Below are positions 1-7,538 of a DNA stretch of 41,660 bases, one piece after another; the first letter of the stretch is position 1, and each line of letters begins with the position of its first letter. A program made the position numbers and the translations under genes. Under the pieces are notes generated by a model. That model saw only the letters and a list, made by a program, of their open reading frames with translations. It ran no database searches and was not told the origin of the DNA. The stretch is from Rikenellaceae bacterium (GTDB lineage Bacteria > Bacteroidota > Bacteroidia > Bacteroidales > Rikenellaceae): NCBI GenBank assembly GCA_015059785.1, contig SUZS01000022.1, positions 1 through 41,660 of the forward strand, written 5' to 3'.

Positions 1-78
1 AATGTAACGAACAGAATAACCTTCTTCGAGCATCCTCATATATTTGAGCAATGCTCCGTAATCGTGTTTTTTGCGCAT
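1..78 (-). CDS. Probable transposase OrfA N-terminus (partial)
   Basis: An open frame starts with ATG at 78 and continues off the left edge; 26 codons are visible, beginning MRKKHDYGALLKYMRMLEEG. A short basic start followed by an amphipathic helix and a 'GYSVRYI' turn fits the N-terminal helix-turn-helix of IS3-family OrfA proteins. It lies just inside a putative IS terminal repeat, which supports the call. The fragment is too short to exclude another helix-turn-helix protein. Confidence 0.45.
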   Translation of the reverse strand, partial: MRKKHDYGALLKYMRMLEEGYSVRYI

Positions 79-85
79 AAAGAAA

Positions 86-116
86 CCCCAAAAGTTTTTT
101 GTCCAAACTTTTGGGG
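86..116 (-). terminator. 12-bp palindrome between the small hypothetical gene and the IS ORF
   Basis: CCCCAAAAGTTT (86-97) and AAACTTTTGGGG (105-116) are perfect inverted repeats with a 7-nt spacer. It lies 42 nt beyond the stop of the 159-563 gene and is followed on the minus strand by TTTCTTT. It could act as an intrinsic terminator, or be part of the IS end. Confidence 0.45.
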
Positions 117-158
117 TCACTTCATTTTTGCCAGCTCCGCTTTTTTATCTCCTACAGA

Positions 159-563
159 CTATTTCCACTCGCCCTTTATACAGCCATCAGCCTCACACTG
201 GGCATTGAATTGAGCAAGAGTCATACAATCCTGCTCTTTTTTATATGTGTAGAAATTCTCCCCATCGGCCATAGTGTAACATACCTGTGCCACAAGTCCA
301 AATGTGTTGTAAAACTCATCCTCAAGCTGACCGATAGTCTTGCTGCCATCAATAGATATCACCCCATCTAAACCACTCTTGACTCTCACTTTGCAAATAG
401 GTTTGTCAATATCCACACGATAAGGAGTTAGCGTATCAACGCCAATGTATAGTCTCGCCTCCGAAGTATACAATCTCAACCTCAAGTAATTAAATACCTC
501 ATTAAACTCCTTCATCAGCTCGCTGACTCTCTTATCCGCCGTAACTACAATTTCCTCTTTCAT
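159..563 (-). CDS. Hypothetical protein, 134 aa, with internal duplication
   Basis: I do not recognise a named family. The frame could extend upstream into the tandem repeat, but I start it at ATG 563 (MKEEIVVTADKRVSEL) because a good promoter lies at 586-617 and the extension would be repeat-derived. There is no signal peptide or membrane segment. Two similar half-units are visible: VSELMKEFNEVFNYLRLRLY near residues 13-32 and IGQLEDEFYNTFGLVAQVCY near residues 75-94. Both show the pattern L-x-x-E-F-x-x-x-F followed by alternating hydrophobics ending in Tyr. This suggests a small alpha/beta domain duplicated in tandem, probably cytoplasmic. It sits between an IS end and the repeat array, an accessory setting. 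Function unknown. Confidence 0.75.
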   Translation of the reverse strand: MKEEIVVTADKRVSELMKEFNEVFNYLRLRLYTSEARLYIGVDTLTPYRVDIDKPICKVRVKSGLDGVISIDGSKTIGQLEDEFYNTFGLVAQVCYTMADGENFYTYKKEQDCMTLAQFNAQCEADGCIKGEWK

Positions 564-585
564 ATTCGCCTGTTGTTGATTTTCA

Positions 586-617
586 CAAATGTAATACAAA
601 AAAATGAGATTTGCAAA
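586..617 (-). promoter_or_regulatory. Bacteroidota promoter of the 134-aa gene
   Basis: On the minus strand, TTTG (614-617) is followed by 20 nt and TACATTTG (586-593), matching the -33 TTTG / -7 TAnnTTTG consensus. The predicted transcript starts near 580, just ahead of ATG 563. The -33 box lies in the palindrome TTTGCAAA at 610-617, directly at the edge of the tandem array. Confidence 0.6.
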
Positions 618-621
618 CACC

Positions 622-1698
622 ACTGCCGCAACCGAAGGCGAAGCCTGAGGTAGATGAAGATTGGGGTCAAGCCTCAATCTTCATCAATCTCGCCTACAGG
701 CGGTACTTGAAGGCCGTTGAGAGAATCCCTCGTTATACGCCACAAAGCAGACGGACAGCTTGCTGGCCATTGTTTTGTTTTTGTAGCGTTGCGGGAGCTT
801 GCTCTCAGCAAAACACTACCGCCGCAACCGAAGGCGAAGCCTGAGGTAGATGAAGATTGGGGTCAAGCCTCAATCTTCATCAATCTCGCCTACAGGCGGT
901 ACTTGAAGACCGTTGAGAGAATCCCTCTCTCTCCGCCACAAAGCAGACGGACAGCTTGCTGGCCGTTGTTTTGTTTTTGTGGCGTTGCGGGAGCTTGCTC
1001 ACAGAAACGACTACCGCCGCAACCGAAGGCGAAGCCTGAGGTAGATGAAGATTGGGGTCGAGCCTCAATCTTCATCAATCTCGCCTACAGGCGGTACTTG
1101 AAAATAGTTGAGGAAAATCCCTCTCTCTCCGCCACAAAGCAGACGGACAGCTTGCTGGCCGTTGTTTTGTTTTTGTAGCGTTGCGGGAGCTTGCTCACAG
1201 GAAAACGCAACCGCCGCAACCGAAGGCGTAGCCGTAGGTAGATGAAGATTGGGGTCAAGCCTTAATCTTCATCAATCTCGCCTACAGGCGGTACTTGAAG
1301 ACCGTTGAGAGAATCCCTCGTTCTACGACACAAAGCAGACGGACAGCTTGCTGGCCGTTGTTTTGTTTTTGTAGCGTTACGGGAGCTTGCTCACAGGAAA
1401 ACGCTACCGCCGCAACCGAAGGCGAAGCCTGAGGTAGATGAAGATTGGGGTCAAGCCTCAATCTTCATCAATCTCGCCAACAGGCGGTACTTGAAGACCG
1501 TTGAGAGAATCCCTCGCTCCACGACACAAAGCAGCCGGACAGCTTGCTGGCCGTTGTTTTGTTTTTGTGGCGTTGCGGGAGCTTGCTCACAGGAAAACGC
1601 CACCGCCGCAACCGAAGGCATAGCCTGAGGTAGATGAAGATTGGGGTCAAGCCTCAATCTTCATCAATCTCGCCTACAGGCGGTACTTGAAAACTGAT
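622..1698. repeat. Six-copy ~196-bp tandem repeat containing tRNA-Ser-derived segments
   Basis: The marker ACCGAAGGC recurs at 631, 827, 1022, 1219, 1415 and 1611, giving periods of 196, 195, 197, 196 and 196 bp. The last copy is cut short near 1698. Each unit holds a long hairpin (GATGAAGATTG ... CAATCTTCATC), a CGCCT/AGGCG hairpin, and on the plus strand a stretch resembling the anticodon arm of tRNA-Ser (895-917 in copy 2) joined to its acceptor 3' end (919-941 in copy 2). Copy 2 is identical to the real tRNA gene over 23 nt (919-941 versus 1885-1907, opposite strand); copy 3 matches over 22 nt. A third hairpin per unit spans GTAGCGTT/AACGCTAC. Open frames here are short, change frame between copies and look non-coding. 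This accounts for the whole gene-free stretch from 564 to about 1700. Confidence 0.9.
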
Positions 1699-1748
1699 GA
1701 GAGGGATTGGCTCCTTGCAGTCGCCCATCCCTATACTCCTTGACTTGC

Positions 1749-1886
1749 AAGAGAAGATTTTGCCGAGCGTGGCACGCCACGGTACTTTTACATTGAAGAA
1801 GGGCATCGGCAAATAAATTTGCCAGTGCCCTAACTTCAATGAAAAAGGGTTGTGATAAATCACAACCCTCGGCAAAATCTTTTCTT
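1749..1886. repeat. Cruciform-like palindromic element beside tRNA-Ser
   Basis: A 19-bp inverted repeat (1749-1767 with 1868-1886, one G.T pair) encloses three hairpins: CGTGGC/GCCACG (1768-1781), a three-part stem 1791-1841 closed by CATTGAAG/CTTCAATG, and GGGTTGTGAT/ATCACAACCC (1847-1868). Together they fold into a four-way junction that accounts for nearly the whole 138 bp. It begins 2 nt beyond the CCA end of the tRNA gene. It could be a small palindromic mobile sequence or simply a structured 3' trailer. Confidence 0.7.
1842..1868 (-). terminator. Probable terminator of tRNA-Ser
   Basis: Read on the minus strand downstream of the tRNA, GGGTTGTGAT-TT-ATCACAACCC is followed by TTTTTC. A perfect 10-bp stem plus a T run fits an intrinsic terminator about 20 nt beyond the tRNA 3' end. 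It also forms one arm of the larger palindrome. Confidence 0.6.
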
Positions 1887-1975
<89 letters not shown>

Positions 1976-1980
1976 AGGCA

Positions 1981-2011
1981 CAAAAGTACGCTCTTTTTTT
2001 TAATCTGCAAA
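1981..2011 (-). promoter_or_regulatory. Promoter of tRNA-Ser
   Basis: Minus-strand TTTG (2008-2011), a 19-nt spacer, then TACTTTTG (1981-1988), ending 5 nt before the tRNA 5' end. This matches the Bacteroidota consensus. The rest of 1989-2103 is AT-rich with no further feature seen. Confidence 0.7.
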
Positions 2012-2103
2012 ATTTTTTGCGTTTTTTTCTGCACTTTTTTTTAGTCGTTTTTGCAAATGACAATATATCAGAGCGTTATAGCGCAAATATTTTTTAAGAT
2101 TTT

Positions 2104-2922
2104 TTACTTAAATGGAGAGTCTGGCTCCTTTGACATCACCCAGTAGAACATCTTGTCCAAAAAAGCGGGTGCAAATTTCTTAACAAAATGGGTTGCGCGA
2201 CCCTCTGCCTCCATAAGGCAGAGTCTCTTTCGCTTGGCAATTCCTCGTGCCACTATGCGAGCCACCTGCTCCGGAGTCATCATCTTACCCTCCTCGCGCG
2301 GTGTTGAGCCTTGCTGCGAGCCGTCTGCAACGAGAGCCGAGAAGCGGACATTTGAGGCTGTAAATCCTGGACAAGCGACCATCACGTGCAGCCCCTTCTT
2401 GATATTCTCGATGCGGATAGTCTCAAGCAGACCCGTCATCGCATATTTAGATGCCGAGTAGCCCGTTCTACCAGGTAGTCCGTGCAGTCCCGCCACGGAG
2501 GAGATACCAACCAGTGAACCCTTTGAAGCCTGAAGATATGGCAGTGCATACTTGGCACAATAGACTGTTCCCCAGAAGTTTACATCCATCAGTCGGTGCA
2601 GTACGCTAAGCTCTACATCGTCAAAAATCGCACGCATAGAAATTCCCGCGTTGCAAATCAGCACATCTATTCCACCAAAAGCCTCTACAGCCTTATCAAT
2701 CAGACGTTTACAATCCTCCGCCACTGTCACATCTGTTGCGCAGTAGGCAGCCTGACCACCATCGGCAATAATCTTATCGGCAAGAGCCTTAAGCTTCTGC
2801 TCACTGCGCGCGCCGAGGACCACCTTTGCGCCCATGGCGGCATAGACCTTTGCCATCGCCTCGCCAATGCCTGACGAAGCACCGGTAATAACTACCGTCT
2901 TTGATTTTAATGCGTTTTTCAT
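2104..2922 (-). CDS. Short-chain dehydrogenase/reductase (SDR), 272 aa
   Basis: A classical SDR with an N-terminal Rossmann fold. Visible motifs are the cofactor-binding TGASSGIG (residues 13-20), the structural NAG (91-93), the catalytic Ser near 141-142 and YSASK with Tyr155 and Lys159. The C-terminus is basic and hydrophobic (residues ~235-265), as in SDRs that associate with membranes or lipid substrates, but I cannot name a substrate. Arg at the end of the second beta strand (GARS) suggests NADP(H) preference, an inference. The start ATG overlaps the stop of the upstream MBL hydrolase gene by 4 nt (ATGA), so the two are co-transcribed and translationally coupled. Length is usual for the family. 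Confidence 0.9.
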   Translation of the reverse strand: MKNALKSKTVVITGASSGIGEAMAKVYAAMGAKVVLGARSEQKLKALADKIIADGGQAAYCATDVTVAEDCKRLIDKAVEAFGGIDVLICNAGISMRAIFDDVELSVLHRLMDVNFWGTVYCAKYALPYLQASKGSLVGISSVAGLHGLPGRTGYSASKYAMTGLLETIRIENIKKGLHVMVACPGFTASNVRFSALVADGSQQGSTPREEGKMMTPEQVARIVARGIAKRKRLCLMEAEGRATHFVKKFAPAFLDKMFYWVMSKEPDSPFK

Positions 2923-3704
2923 ATCTCAATTTTTAATCTGTCATAAGCAAAATAGACACCCTCTGGCAGCTGCTTCTGCGCCTGGCTATGAAGCCCAATC
3001 TCGTGCGACATATGAGTAAGGTAGGCACGCTCGGGAGCCACCTTTTCTATTAGCGCGAGAGCGTCAGAAACGGAGAAGTGCGAGTCGTGCGGAGTAAATC
3101 GTAAAGCATTAACCACAAGCACCTTAACCCCGTTAAGTTTGGCAACTTCGCTGTCGTCAATCTCCTTAAAATCGGTCATATACGCCACATCACCAAAGCG
3201 GTAACCCGTAACCTCAAAGTGGGCGTGACGACCGCGTATCGGAGTAATCTCTACCCCACCAACGACAAACGACTGCTCAGGGTCAATAGTGTGAAGTACT
3301 ATCTCTGGCACGCCGCGATAGCGCTCAGTAAAAAAGGCGTAGTCGTAATCCTTGCGCACACAGTCAAGCGTGGAGGCTGTGGCGTAGATATTTACAGGAT
3401 GAATCTGCGGATAATCTACAAAGTTGAGTGCGCGCACGTCGTCAATGCCGCCAATGTGGTCTTTGTGCTTGTGTGTGAGCAGTATTGCCGTTATATGGCT
3501 CACCCCCTCGCGCAACATCTGTACCCTAAAGTCTGGACCAGCATCAATAATAAAGCGACAGCCGGCTGTTTCCACCATTGCCGACGTACGCAGACGACTG
3601 TCCTTAGGGTCAGTGGAGCGGCAGACTGGGCAGTTGCAACCAATCACTGGCACACCTTGCGAAGTTCCCGTACCGAGTAACGTTAAAAGAGACTTAATTG
3701 CCAT
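2919..3704 (-). CDS. MBL-fold metallohydrolase (PhnP-like), 261 aa
   Basis: A metallo-beta-lactamase fold hydrolase. The N-terminal GTGTSQGVP followed by CNCPVC (Cys23, 25, 28) and the metal-binding HKHKDH (78-83) are typical of the PhnP/phosphodiesterase-like branch, where the cysteines form a structural zinc site. Later metal ligands are likely in RGRHAHFE, YMTDF and LTHMSHE. In other bacteria relatives hydrolyse cyclic phosphodiesters, but substrates vary and none is shown here. There is no signal peptide, so it should be cytoplasmic. It is the first gene of a two-gene operon with the SDR downstream; a -7 box TATCTTTG lies at 3758-3765 on the minus strand. Confidence 0.88.
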   Translation of the reverse strand: MAIKSLLTLLGTGTSQGVPVIGCNCPVCRSTDPKDSRLRTSAMVETAGCRFIIDAGPDFRVQMLREGVSHITAILLTHKHKDHIGGIDDVRALNFVDYPQIHPVNIYATASTLDCVRKDYDYAFFTERYRGVPEIVLHTIDPEQSFVVGGVEITPIRGRHAHFEVTGYRFGDVAYMTDFKEIDDSEVAKLNGVKVLVVNALRFTPHDSHFSVSDALALIEKVAPERAYLTHMSHEIGLHSQAQKQLPEGVYFAYDRLKIEI

Positions 3705-3757
3705 GATAACTACGATTTACCGCCGTAAAGATACTTTTTTCGTATCAAATACGCCTA

Positions 3758-3765
3758 CAAAGATA
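3758..3765 (-). promoter_or_regulatory. -7 box for the MBL/SDR operon
   Basis: TATCTTTG on the minus strand, about 54 nt upstream of ATG 3704. No clear -33 TTTG is seen at the usual distance, so this is a moderate call. Confidence 0.45.
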
Positions 3766-3771
3766 CAAATT

Positions 3772-3803
3772 TTTGGATAATTCATATTAAAGTTGTACTT
3801 TTG
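3772..3803 (+). promoter_or_regulatory. Promoter of the ferredoxin gene
   Basis: TTTG (3772-3775), a 20-nt spacer and TACTTTTG (3796-3803) match the Bacteroidota promoter consensus. The predicted start is near 3809, giving a leader of about 20 nt before ATG 3830. It is divergent to the MBL/SDR promoter. Confidence 0.7.
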
Positions 3804-3829
3804 CGGGACATTAAAAAATAAAAAATTTT

Positions 3830-3997
3830 ATGGCTTACAAAATTTCAGATTCTTGCGTTGCATGTGGTACATGTATCGACGAGTGTCCTGTTGAAGCAAT
3901 TTCGGCAGGTGACATCTATGTAATTGACCCTGAGAAGTGCATCGAGTGTGGTGCATGCGCAGGCGTTTGTCCTTCAGAGGCTATCTCATTGGAGTAG
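3830..3997 (+). CDS. 2x[4Fe-4S] ferredoxin, 55 aa
   Basis: A small bacterial-type ferredoxin carrying electrons in the cytoplasm. Two CxxCxxCxxxCP motifs are complete: Cys9, 12, 15, 19 and Cys37, 40, 43, 47, each followed by Pro. The 55-residue length is that of clostridial-type ferredoxins. It begins MAYKISDSCVACGTC and ends SEAISLE. It is monocistronic, between a strong consensus promoter and an intrinsic terminator at 4020-4048. A [FeFe] hydrogenase operon lies 3.5 kb downstream, so reduced ferredoxin from pyruvate oxidation is a plausible electron source for that enzyme, though this is inference. Short bacterial ferredoxins of this type are otherwise generic electron carriers. Confidence 0.95.
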   Translation: MAYKISDSCVACGTCIDECPVEAISAGDIYVIDPEKCIECGACAGVCPSEAISLE

Positions 3998-4019
3998 TAC
4001 CTGCCTAAAGGATAAAATT

Positions 4020-4048
4020 GACGATTCCGACTCGGAGTCGTCTTTTTT
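4020..4048 (+). terminator. Terminator of the ferredoxin gene
   Basis: GACGATTCCG (4020-4029), loop ACT, CGGAGTCGTC (4033-4042): a 10-bp stem with one T.G pair, followed by six T. It starts 22 nt after the ferredoxin stop. Confidence 0.8.
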
Positions 4049-4079
4049 ATTAAATAAGGTATATTTTTTGTTGTAAATA

Positions 4080-4111
4080 TTTGCTTGTTAAAAATATTTT
4101 TTCTATTTTTG
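4080..4111 (+). promoter_or_regulatory. Promoter of DUF6562 lipoprotein 1
   Basis: TTTG (4080-4083), 20-nt spacer, TATTTTTG (4104-4111). The predicted start near 4117 leaves a leader of about 125 nt. That leader holds only a possible 12-codon ORF at 4135-4173 with no similarity to the leader peptides of the other two lipoprotein genes, and no G tract. Confidence 0.65.
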
Positions 4112-4240
4112 TTTGTCAATTGCACTCTAAAGTGATGATTGAAAACGATTTCGCATGTAGTGGAGAGCTATAATGTTGAAAATCAACAAATTATAAATAT
4201 TAACATTTTTATTAACTAACACTTTAACAAACAAAACATT

Positions 4241-7200
4241 ATGAAAAGATTTTTTCGTTTTCTGATGGCTGCAGCCGTAATGTTCGGCGCAGTTGCTTGT
4301 TCTCAGTATGACGAGCAGGAGGTTGTTGAGGGTCAGGAGGTAACTACTACCTTCTCTATCGGCCTTGAGGACCTCGGTACTCGTCTTGCTGGCGATTCAG
4401 GCATGATTGACAAGGTGGCTTGGGGTATCTACGACCACCAGGCTGACGGTAAGGGTCGTTTCCTCTTAGCTCACAGCTCTGCTGGTCAAGGCAACGCACC
4501 TGCTGATTTTGACGGTGAGAAGGCAGAGATTAAGGTTACTCTGTTCACTGGCAAGAAGTACGACCTCGTATTCTTCGGTTACTGCAGCGCAAACAACGCT
4601 TACACTATTGACTGGGAGAAGCGTGAACTCAATGTAAACTACAGCGATCTTGCAAACCTTGAGGCTCGTGATGCATTCTTCCACATTGAGAATGAGTTTG
4701 TTGCAGGTAAGAACAAGACATTTACCCTTACTCGTCCATTTGCACAGCTCAATGTTGGTCAGAGCATGGAGGATTATGACGCTATGCAGCTGACAAATAA
4801 CTACATTGAGAAGAGCTCAGTTACAGCAAAGGCTTACACAACAATGAACCTTATTGATGCATCTGTTAGCAACCTTGTTGATGTAGAGCTTACTGTAAAC
4901 AACGTTCTTAATGAGGATCTTGAGGTAAATAGCGTTGGCTACAAGCACATTGCTATGAACTACCTGCTCGTAAATGCGAAAGAGGTTGTAAACGAGGTAG
5001 CATTTAAGTTTGTTGAGAACGGTCCTACCTACACCGAGTTTGAGCGTACATACTACAACGTACCACTTCAGCGTAACTACCGTACAAACATCCTTGGTAG
5101 AATTATCTCTGACGAGTTTGACTTTGAGATTGTTATTGACTCTCGTTTTGCAGAGCCTGATAAGAATTACGTTACAACTATTGAGGATTTGCAGGCGGTA
5201 ATCAACTCTGCACAGGCTGGTACTGCAGAGGAGCACAAGGTTACAAAGGTAGTTCTTGGTGCTGATATGCAGGGTGAGGTATTTGTTCACCAGAAGCACT
5301 ATACTGATATTATCATTGACGGTAATGATCAGAAGTTCAAGTTTGACGGTACTATCAAGATTCACACCGGTTCTTCTTACAACAGCGGTCAGCTTCTTAT
5401 CCGCAATGTAGCATTTGAGACAGACAGAGTGCTCCTCGACAGCAAGGGTAATCCATATTTCAACTTCGTTATGCCAAACGATTTTGGTGTAGAGAATGGT
5501 GTTACTCGTCGTTACTCTAACAACGTAACTGTTGAGAACTGTACTTTCACTGCTACTGGCGCTGCTCAGAATATTGCAGTTGGTGTTCAGGCTAAGTCTG
5601 TAAACGGTTATCTGAAAGTAGTTGACTGTACTGCAAATAATCTTCACTCACTTATCCAGGCACAGAGTTGCGGTGCTGATGTAACTGTTAAGGGCGCAAC
5701 TATCAATGGTAAGAATGGTGTTGCATTCAAGCAGGTTCGCAATGCTATTGTTGAGGGTTGTACTATCAATACCGCTGCTTACGGTATCCGCTTTGACGGT
5801 AACATTGACGACTACAGCCTTACTGTTAAGGATAACAATGTAACTGCAGTTCAGCCACTTATCGTTCGCAAGATGACTGGTAAGAACAACACTATCACCC
5901 TTGAGGGTACAAATGTACTCGACACTACTGAGGCATTCCAGATTGTTATTACCAACGGTAGCGATGACGAGGCATACTCATACCCTACTGGCACTTATAC
6001 GCTCACTGGTCACGACGGCTTTAACACCTACCCTATTGACACTCCAGAGGCTCTTGAGGCAGCTGTTAAGAATCCTGCTCTCTCAACTGTAGATGTTCAG
6101 GGTGAGAATATTACAATAAATGATGGATACGCTCTTGAGGTTACTAGAGATGTAGTTCTAAATATGAATGATGTAACCGTTAACTCTGGTAGTGCTGCAA
6201 ACTATGGTTTCATTGCAAGAGGTGACATCAATGTAGTTGTTAATGATGCTGATTTTGACTCTGCAGGTGGTGGTGTTGGAGTTGTAAATGGAGCAAAGGT
6301 TAATTTCACTGGTGATGTATACGTAAGCACTGCTAGCACAAGCGGTCGTTACATCTTCTATCTTGAGGGTGCAGGTTCAGAGCTTACTATCAACGATGGT
6401 AACTACTCTTGGAGTACAAGTGACAACCAGAAGCGTGCTTATGTTTACGCTAGCGCTGGTACAACAGTACGTATCAAGGGTGGTAACTTTGGTAAGGCAT
6501 CTACTCGCTCTGGTTACACAGCTGGTATTATGGGTGAGGGTACTGTAATTATCACTGGCGGTACATTCGGATTTAACCCATCTACTTGGGTAGAAACAGG
6601 CTATAAGGCTGTTAAGGTTGACAATAAGTGGCACGTTGTAACTGAGAATACAGACTTTGTAAACGATTCTGCTTCTCTGGTATCAGCTATTGAGAATGCA
6701 GCTGATGGTGATATTATCGTTCTTACTAAGGATGTTGACTACGGAACTGTTACTGCTGGTGAGCTGAAGAACGTTACAATCAATGGTGCTGAGGGTGCTG
6801 TAATGATTTTCAAGACTGACGCTAACTCAAAGCTTGAGAATGTTACTCTTAATGGTGTAAACTTTGAGTACACAGGTGCTACTGCAGATTGCGGTATTGT
6901 TCTTGACGCTAACGCTCAGATTGACAATCTCGTTATTGATGGCTGTACTGTTGTAGGTACTGGCGCAAAGGCTGGTCGTGGTCTGTCTGGTTATAACAAT
7001 AACGCTACTATTGTTATCAAGAACACTACATTTAAGGATTTGGGTTATCCAATCTACGCTTGGGGTGGCTACGAGGCTCTTACTATTGAGAATTGTACAT
7101 TTGACAATATCAAGTCTTGGGCTGTTATGCCACAGAGCGGTTTTGATGGTGATTTGACTGTTTCAGGTTGTAACTTTGTAAACTGCCTCGGTGGTGGTCT

Positions 7201-7387
7201 TGTTAAGGCTGGTACACTGACTGCAGGTCACACATTTACATTCACTGACAACACTATCACTGGCTGCACAATCGCAGGTGACCACAACTGGTTCCAGTTC
7301 AATGTTTCTGCTGGTACTGCTGTTATCAGCGGTAACATCAAGGACGGTGCTGCTTGGACTCCAGGTGTTGCTGATGGTCTTAAGTAA
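4241..7387 (+). CDS. DUF6562 surface lipoprotein with parallel beta-helix, 1048 aa
   Basis: A predicted outer-membrane lipoprotein. It has a signal peptide with lipobox GAVAC, Cys20 being the lipidated residue. Residues ~30-300 match the DUF6562 pattern as I know it: a GTR-L-G motif near 46-50, a Y-x-L-V-F-F strand, ARDAFF, RPFAQLNVG (165-173) and PLQRNYRTNILG near the end of the domain. From ~310 to the end there are repeated short strands with Asn/Gly turns (VENCTFT, VVDCTANN, VEGCTIN, IENCTFDN), the look of a right-handed parallel beta-helix as in PbH1 proteins. No catalytic residues could be assigned, so adhesion, glycan binding or display is as likely as an enzyme. Codon use is strongly biased towards T- and C-ending codons, suggesting high expression. 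It has its own promoter and terminator. Paralogues lie at 14869 and 18369. Confidence 0.88.
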   Translation: MKRFFRFLMAAAVMFGAVACSQYDEQEVVEGQEVTTTFSIGLEDLGTRLAGDSGMIDKVAWGIYDHQADGKGRFLLAHSSAGQGNAPADFDGEKAEIKVTLFTGKKYDLVFFGYCSANNAYTIDWEKRELNVNYSDLANLEARDAFFHIENEFVAGKNKTFTLTRPFAQLNVGQSMEDYDAMQLTNNYIEKSSVTAKAYTTMNLIDASVSNLVDVELTVNNVLNEDLEVNSVGYKHIAMNYLLVNAKEVVNEVAFKFVENGPTYTEFERTYYNVPLQRNYRTNILGRIISDEFDFEIVIDSRFAEPDKNYVTTIEDLQAVINSAQAGTAEEHKVTKVVLGADMQGEVFVHQKHYTDIIIDGNDQKFKFDGTIKIHTGSSYNSGQLLIRNVAFETDRVLLDSKGNPYFNFVMPNDFGVENGVTRRYSNNVTVENCTFTATGAAQNIAVGVQAKSVNGYLKVVDCTANNLHSLIQAQSCGADVTVKGATINGKNGVAFKQVRNAIVEGCTINTAAYGIRFDGNIDDYSLTVKDNNVTAVQPLIVRKMTGKNNTITLEGTNVLDTTEAFQIVITNGSDDEAYSYPTGTYTLTGHDGFNTYPIDTPEALEAAVKNPALSTVDVQGENITINDGYALEVTRDVVLNMNDVTVNSGSAANYGFIARGDINVVVNDADFDSAGGGVGVVNGAKVNFTGDVYVSTASTSGRYIFYLEGAGSELTINDGNYSWSTSDNQKRAYVYASAGTTVRIKGGNFGKASTRSGYTAGIMGEGTVIITGGTFGFNPSTWVETGYKAVKVDNKWHVVTENTDFVNDSASLVSAIENAADGDIIVLTKDVDYGTVTAGELKNVTINGAEGAVMIFKTDANSKLENVTLNGVNFEYTGATADCGIVLDANAQIDNLVIDGCTVVGTGAKAGRGLSGYNNNATIVIKNTTFKDLGYPIYAWGGYEALTIENCTFDNIKSWAVMPQSGFDGDLTVSGCNFVNCLGGGLVKAGTLTAGHTFTFTDNTITGCTIAGDHNWFQFNVSAGTAVISGNIKDGAAWTPGVADGLK

Positions 7388-7415
7388 TTGCAAATAATTC
7401 TGCAATAACACAACA

Positions 7416-7447
7416 AACTGCACTCTTCGGGGTGCAGTTTTTTTTGT
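7416..7447 (+). terminator. Terminator of lipoprotein 1
   Basis: AACTGCAC (7416-7423) and GTGCAGTT (7432-7439) pair around an 8-nt loop and are followed by a run of T. It lacks the pseudoknot found after the two later paralogues. Confidence 0.8.
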
Positions 7448-7508
7448 GGGGCGGAGCGGTTTTTTGTCTAATATCACACCTATATATATTATATAGAGAA
7501 AAAATTAC

Positions 7509-7516
7509 TATCTTTG
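7509..7516 (+). promoter_or_regulatory. -7 box of the hydrogenase operon
   Basis: TATCTTTG lies 22 nt before the hydA start codon, giving a very short leader. The -33 position holds TATATATT rather than TTTG, so the promoter may need an activator or be modest in strength. Confidence 0.5.
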
Positions 7517-7538
7517 CGCTATAAACCCAGACGATATT

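Larger units (their letters stand above)
1..119 (-). mobile_element. End of an IS3-like (IS150-group-like) insertion sequence, cut by window edge
   Basis: On the minus strand the sequence at 119-95 begins TGACCCCAAAAGTTTGGACA, which resembles the terminal inverted repeat of IS3-family, IS150-group elements as I remember them. It is followed within about 20 bp by the start of a reading frame that runs off the left edge. No target duplication or second end can be seen, so the element call rests on end resemblance plus the ORF. The perfect 12-bp palindrome at 86-116 could also simply be a terminator. Confidence 0.5.

Noticed and set aside
717..1178. Open frames of 60-153 codons on both strands of the tandem array
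   Set aside because: The repeat period is not a multiple of three, frames shift between copies, and similar peptides arise on several frames; there is no promoter or consistent start. They follow from repeat and tRNA-like sequence.
622..1698. CRISPR array
   Set aside because: Units are about 196 bp and nearly identical throughout, without short repeats separated by unique spacers, and no cas genes are present.
3916..4125. 69-codon minus-strand frame over the ferredoxin 3' end
   Set aside because: It overlaps the clear ferredoxin gene and terminator and has no promoter or recognisable composition.
4135..4173. 12-codon frame in the lipoprotein 1 leader as a third leader peptide
   Set aside because: It has no similarity to the IFPLR/GGGIFVS peptides, no G tract and no hairpin; a frame this short is expected by chance.
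4817..5647. 276-codon antisense frame inside lipoprotein 1
   Set aside because: Strong codon bias in the sense gene leaves the antisense frames free of stops; similar long antisense frames occur in all three lipoprotein genes and have no signals of their own.
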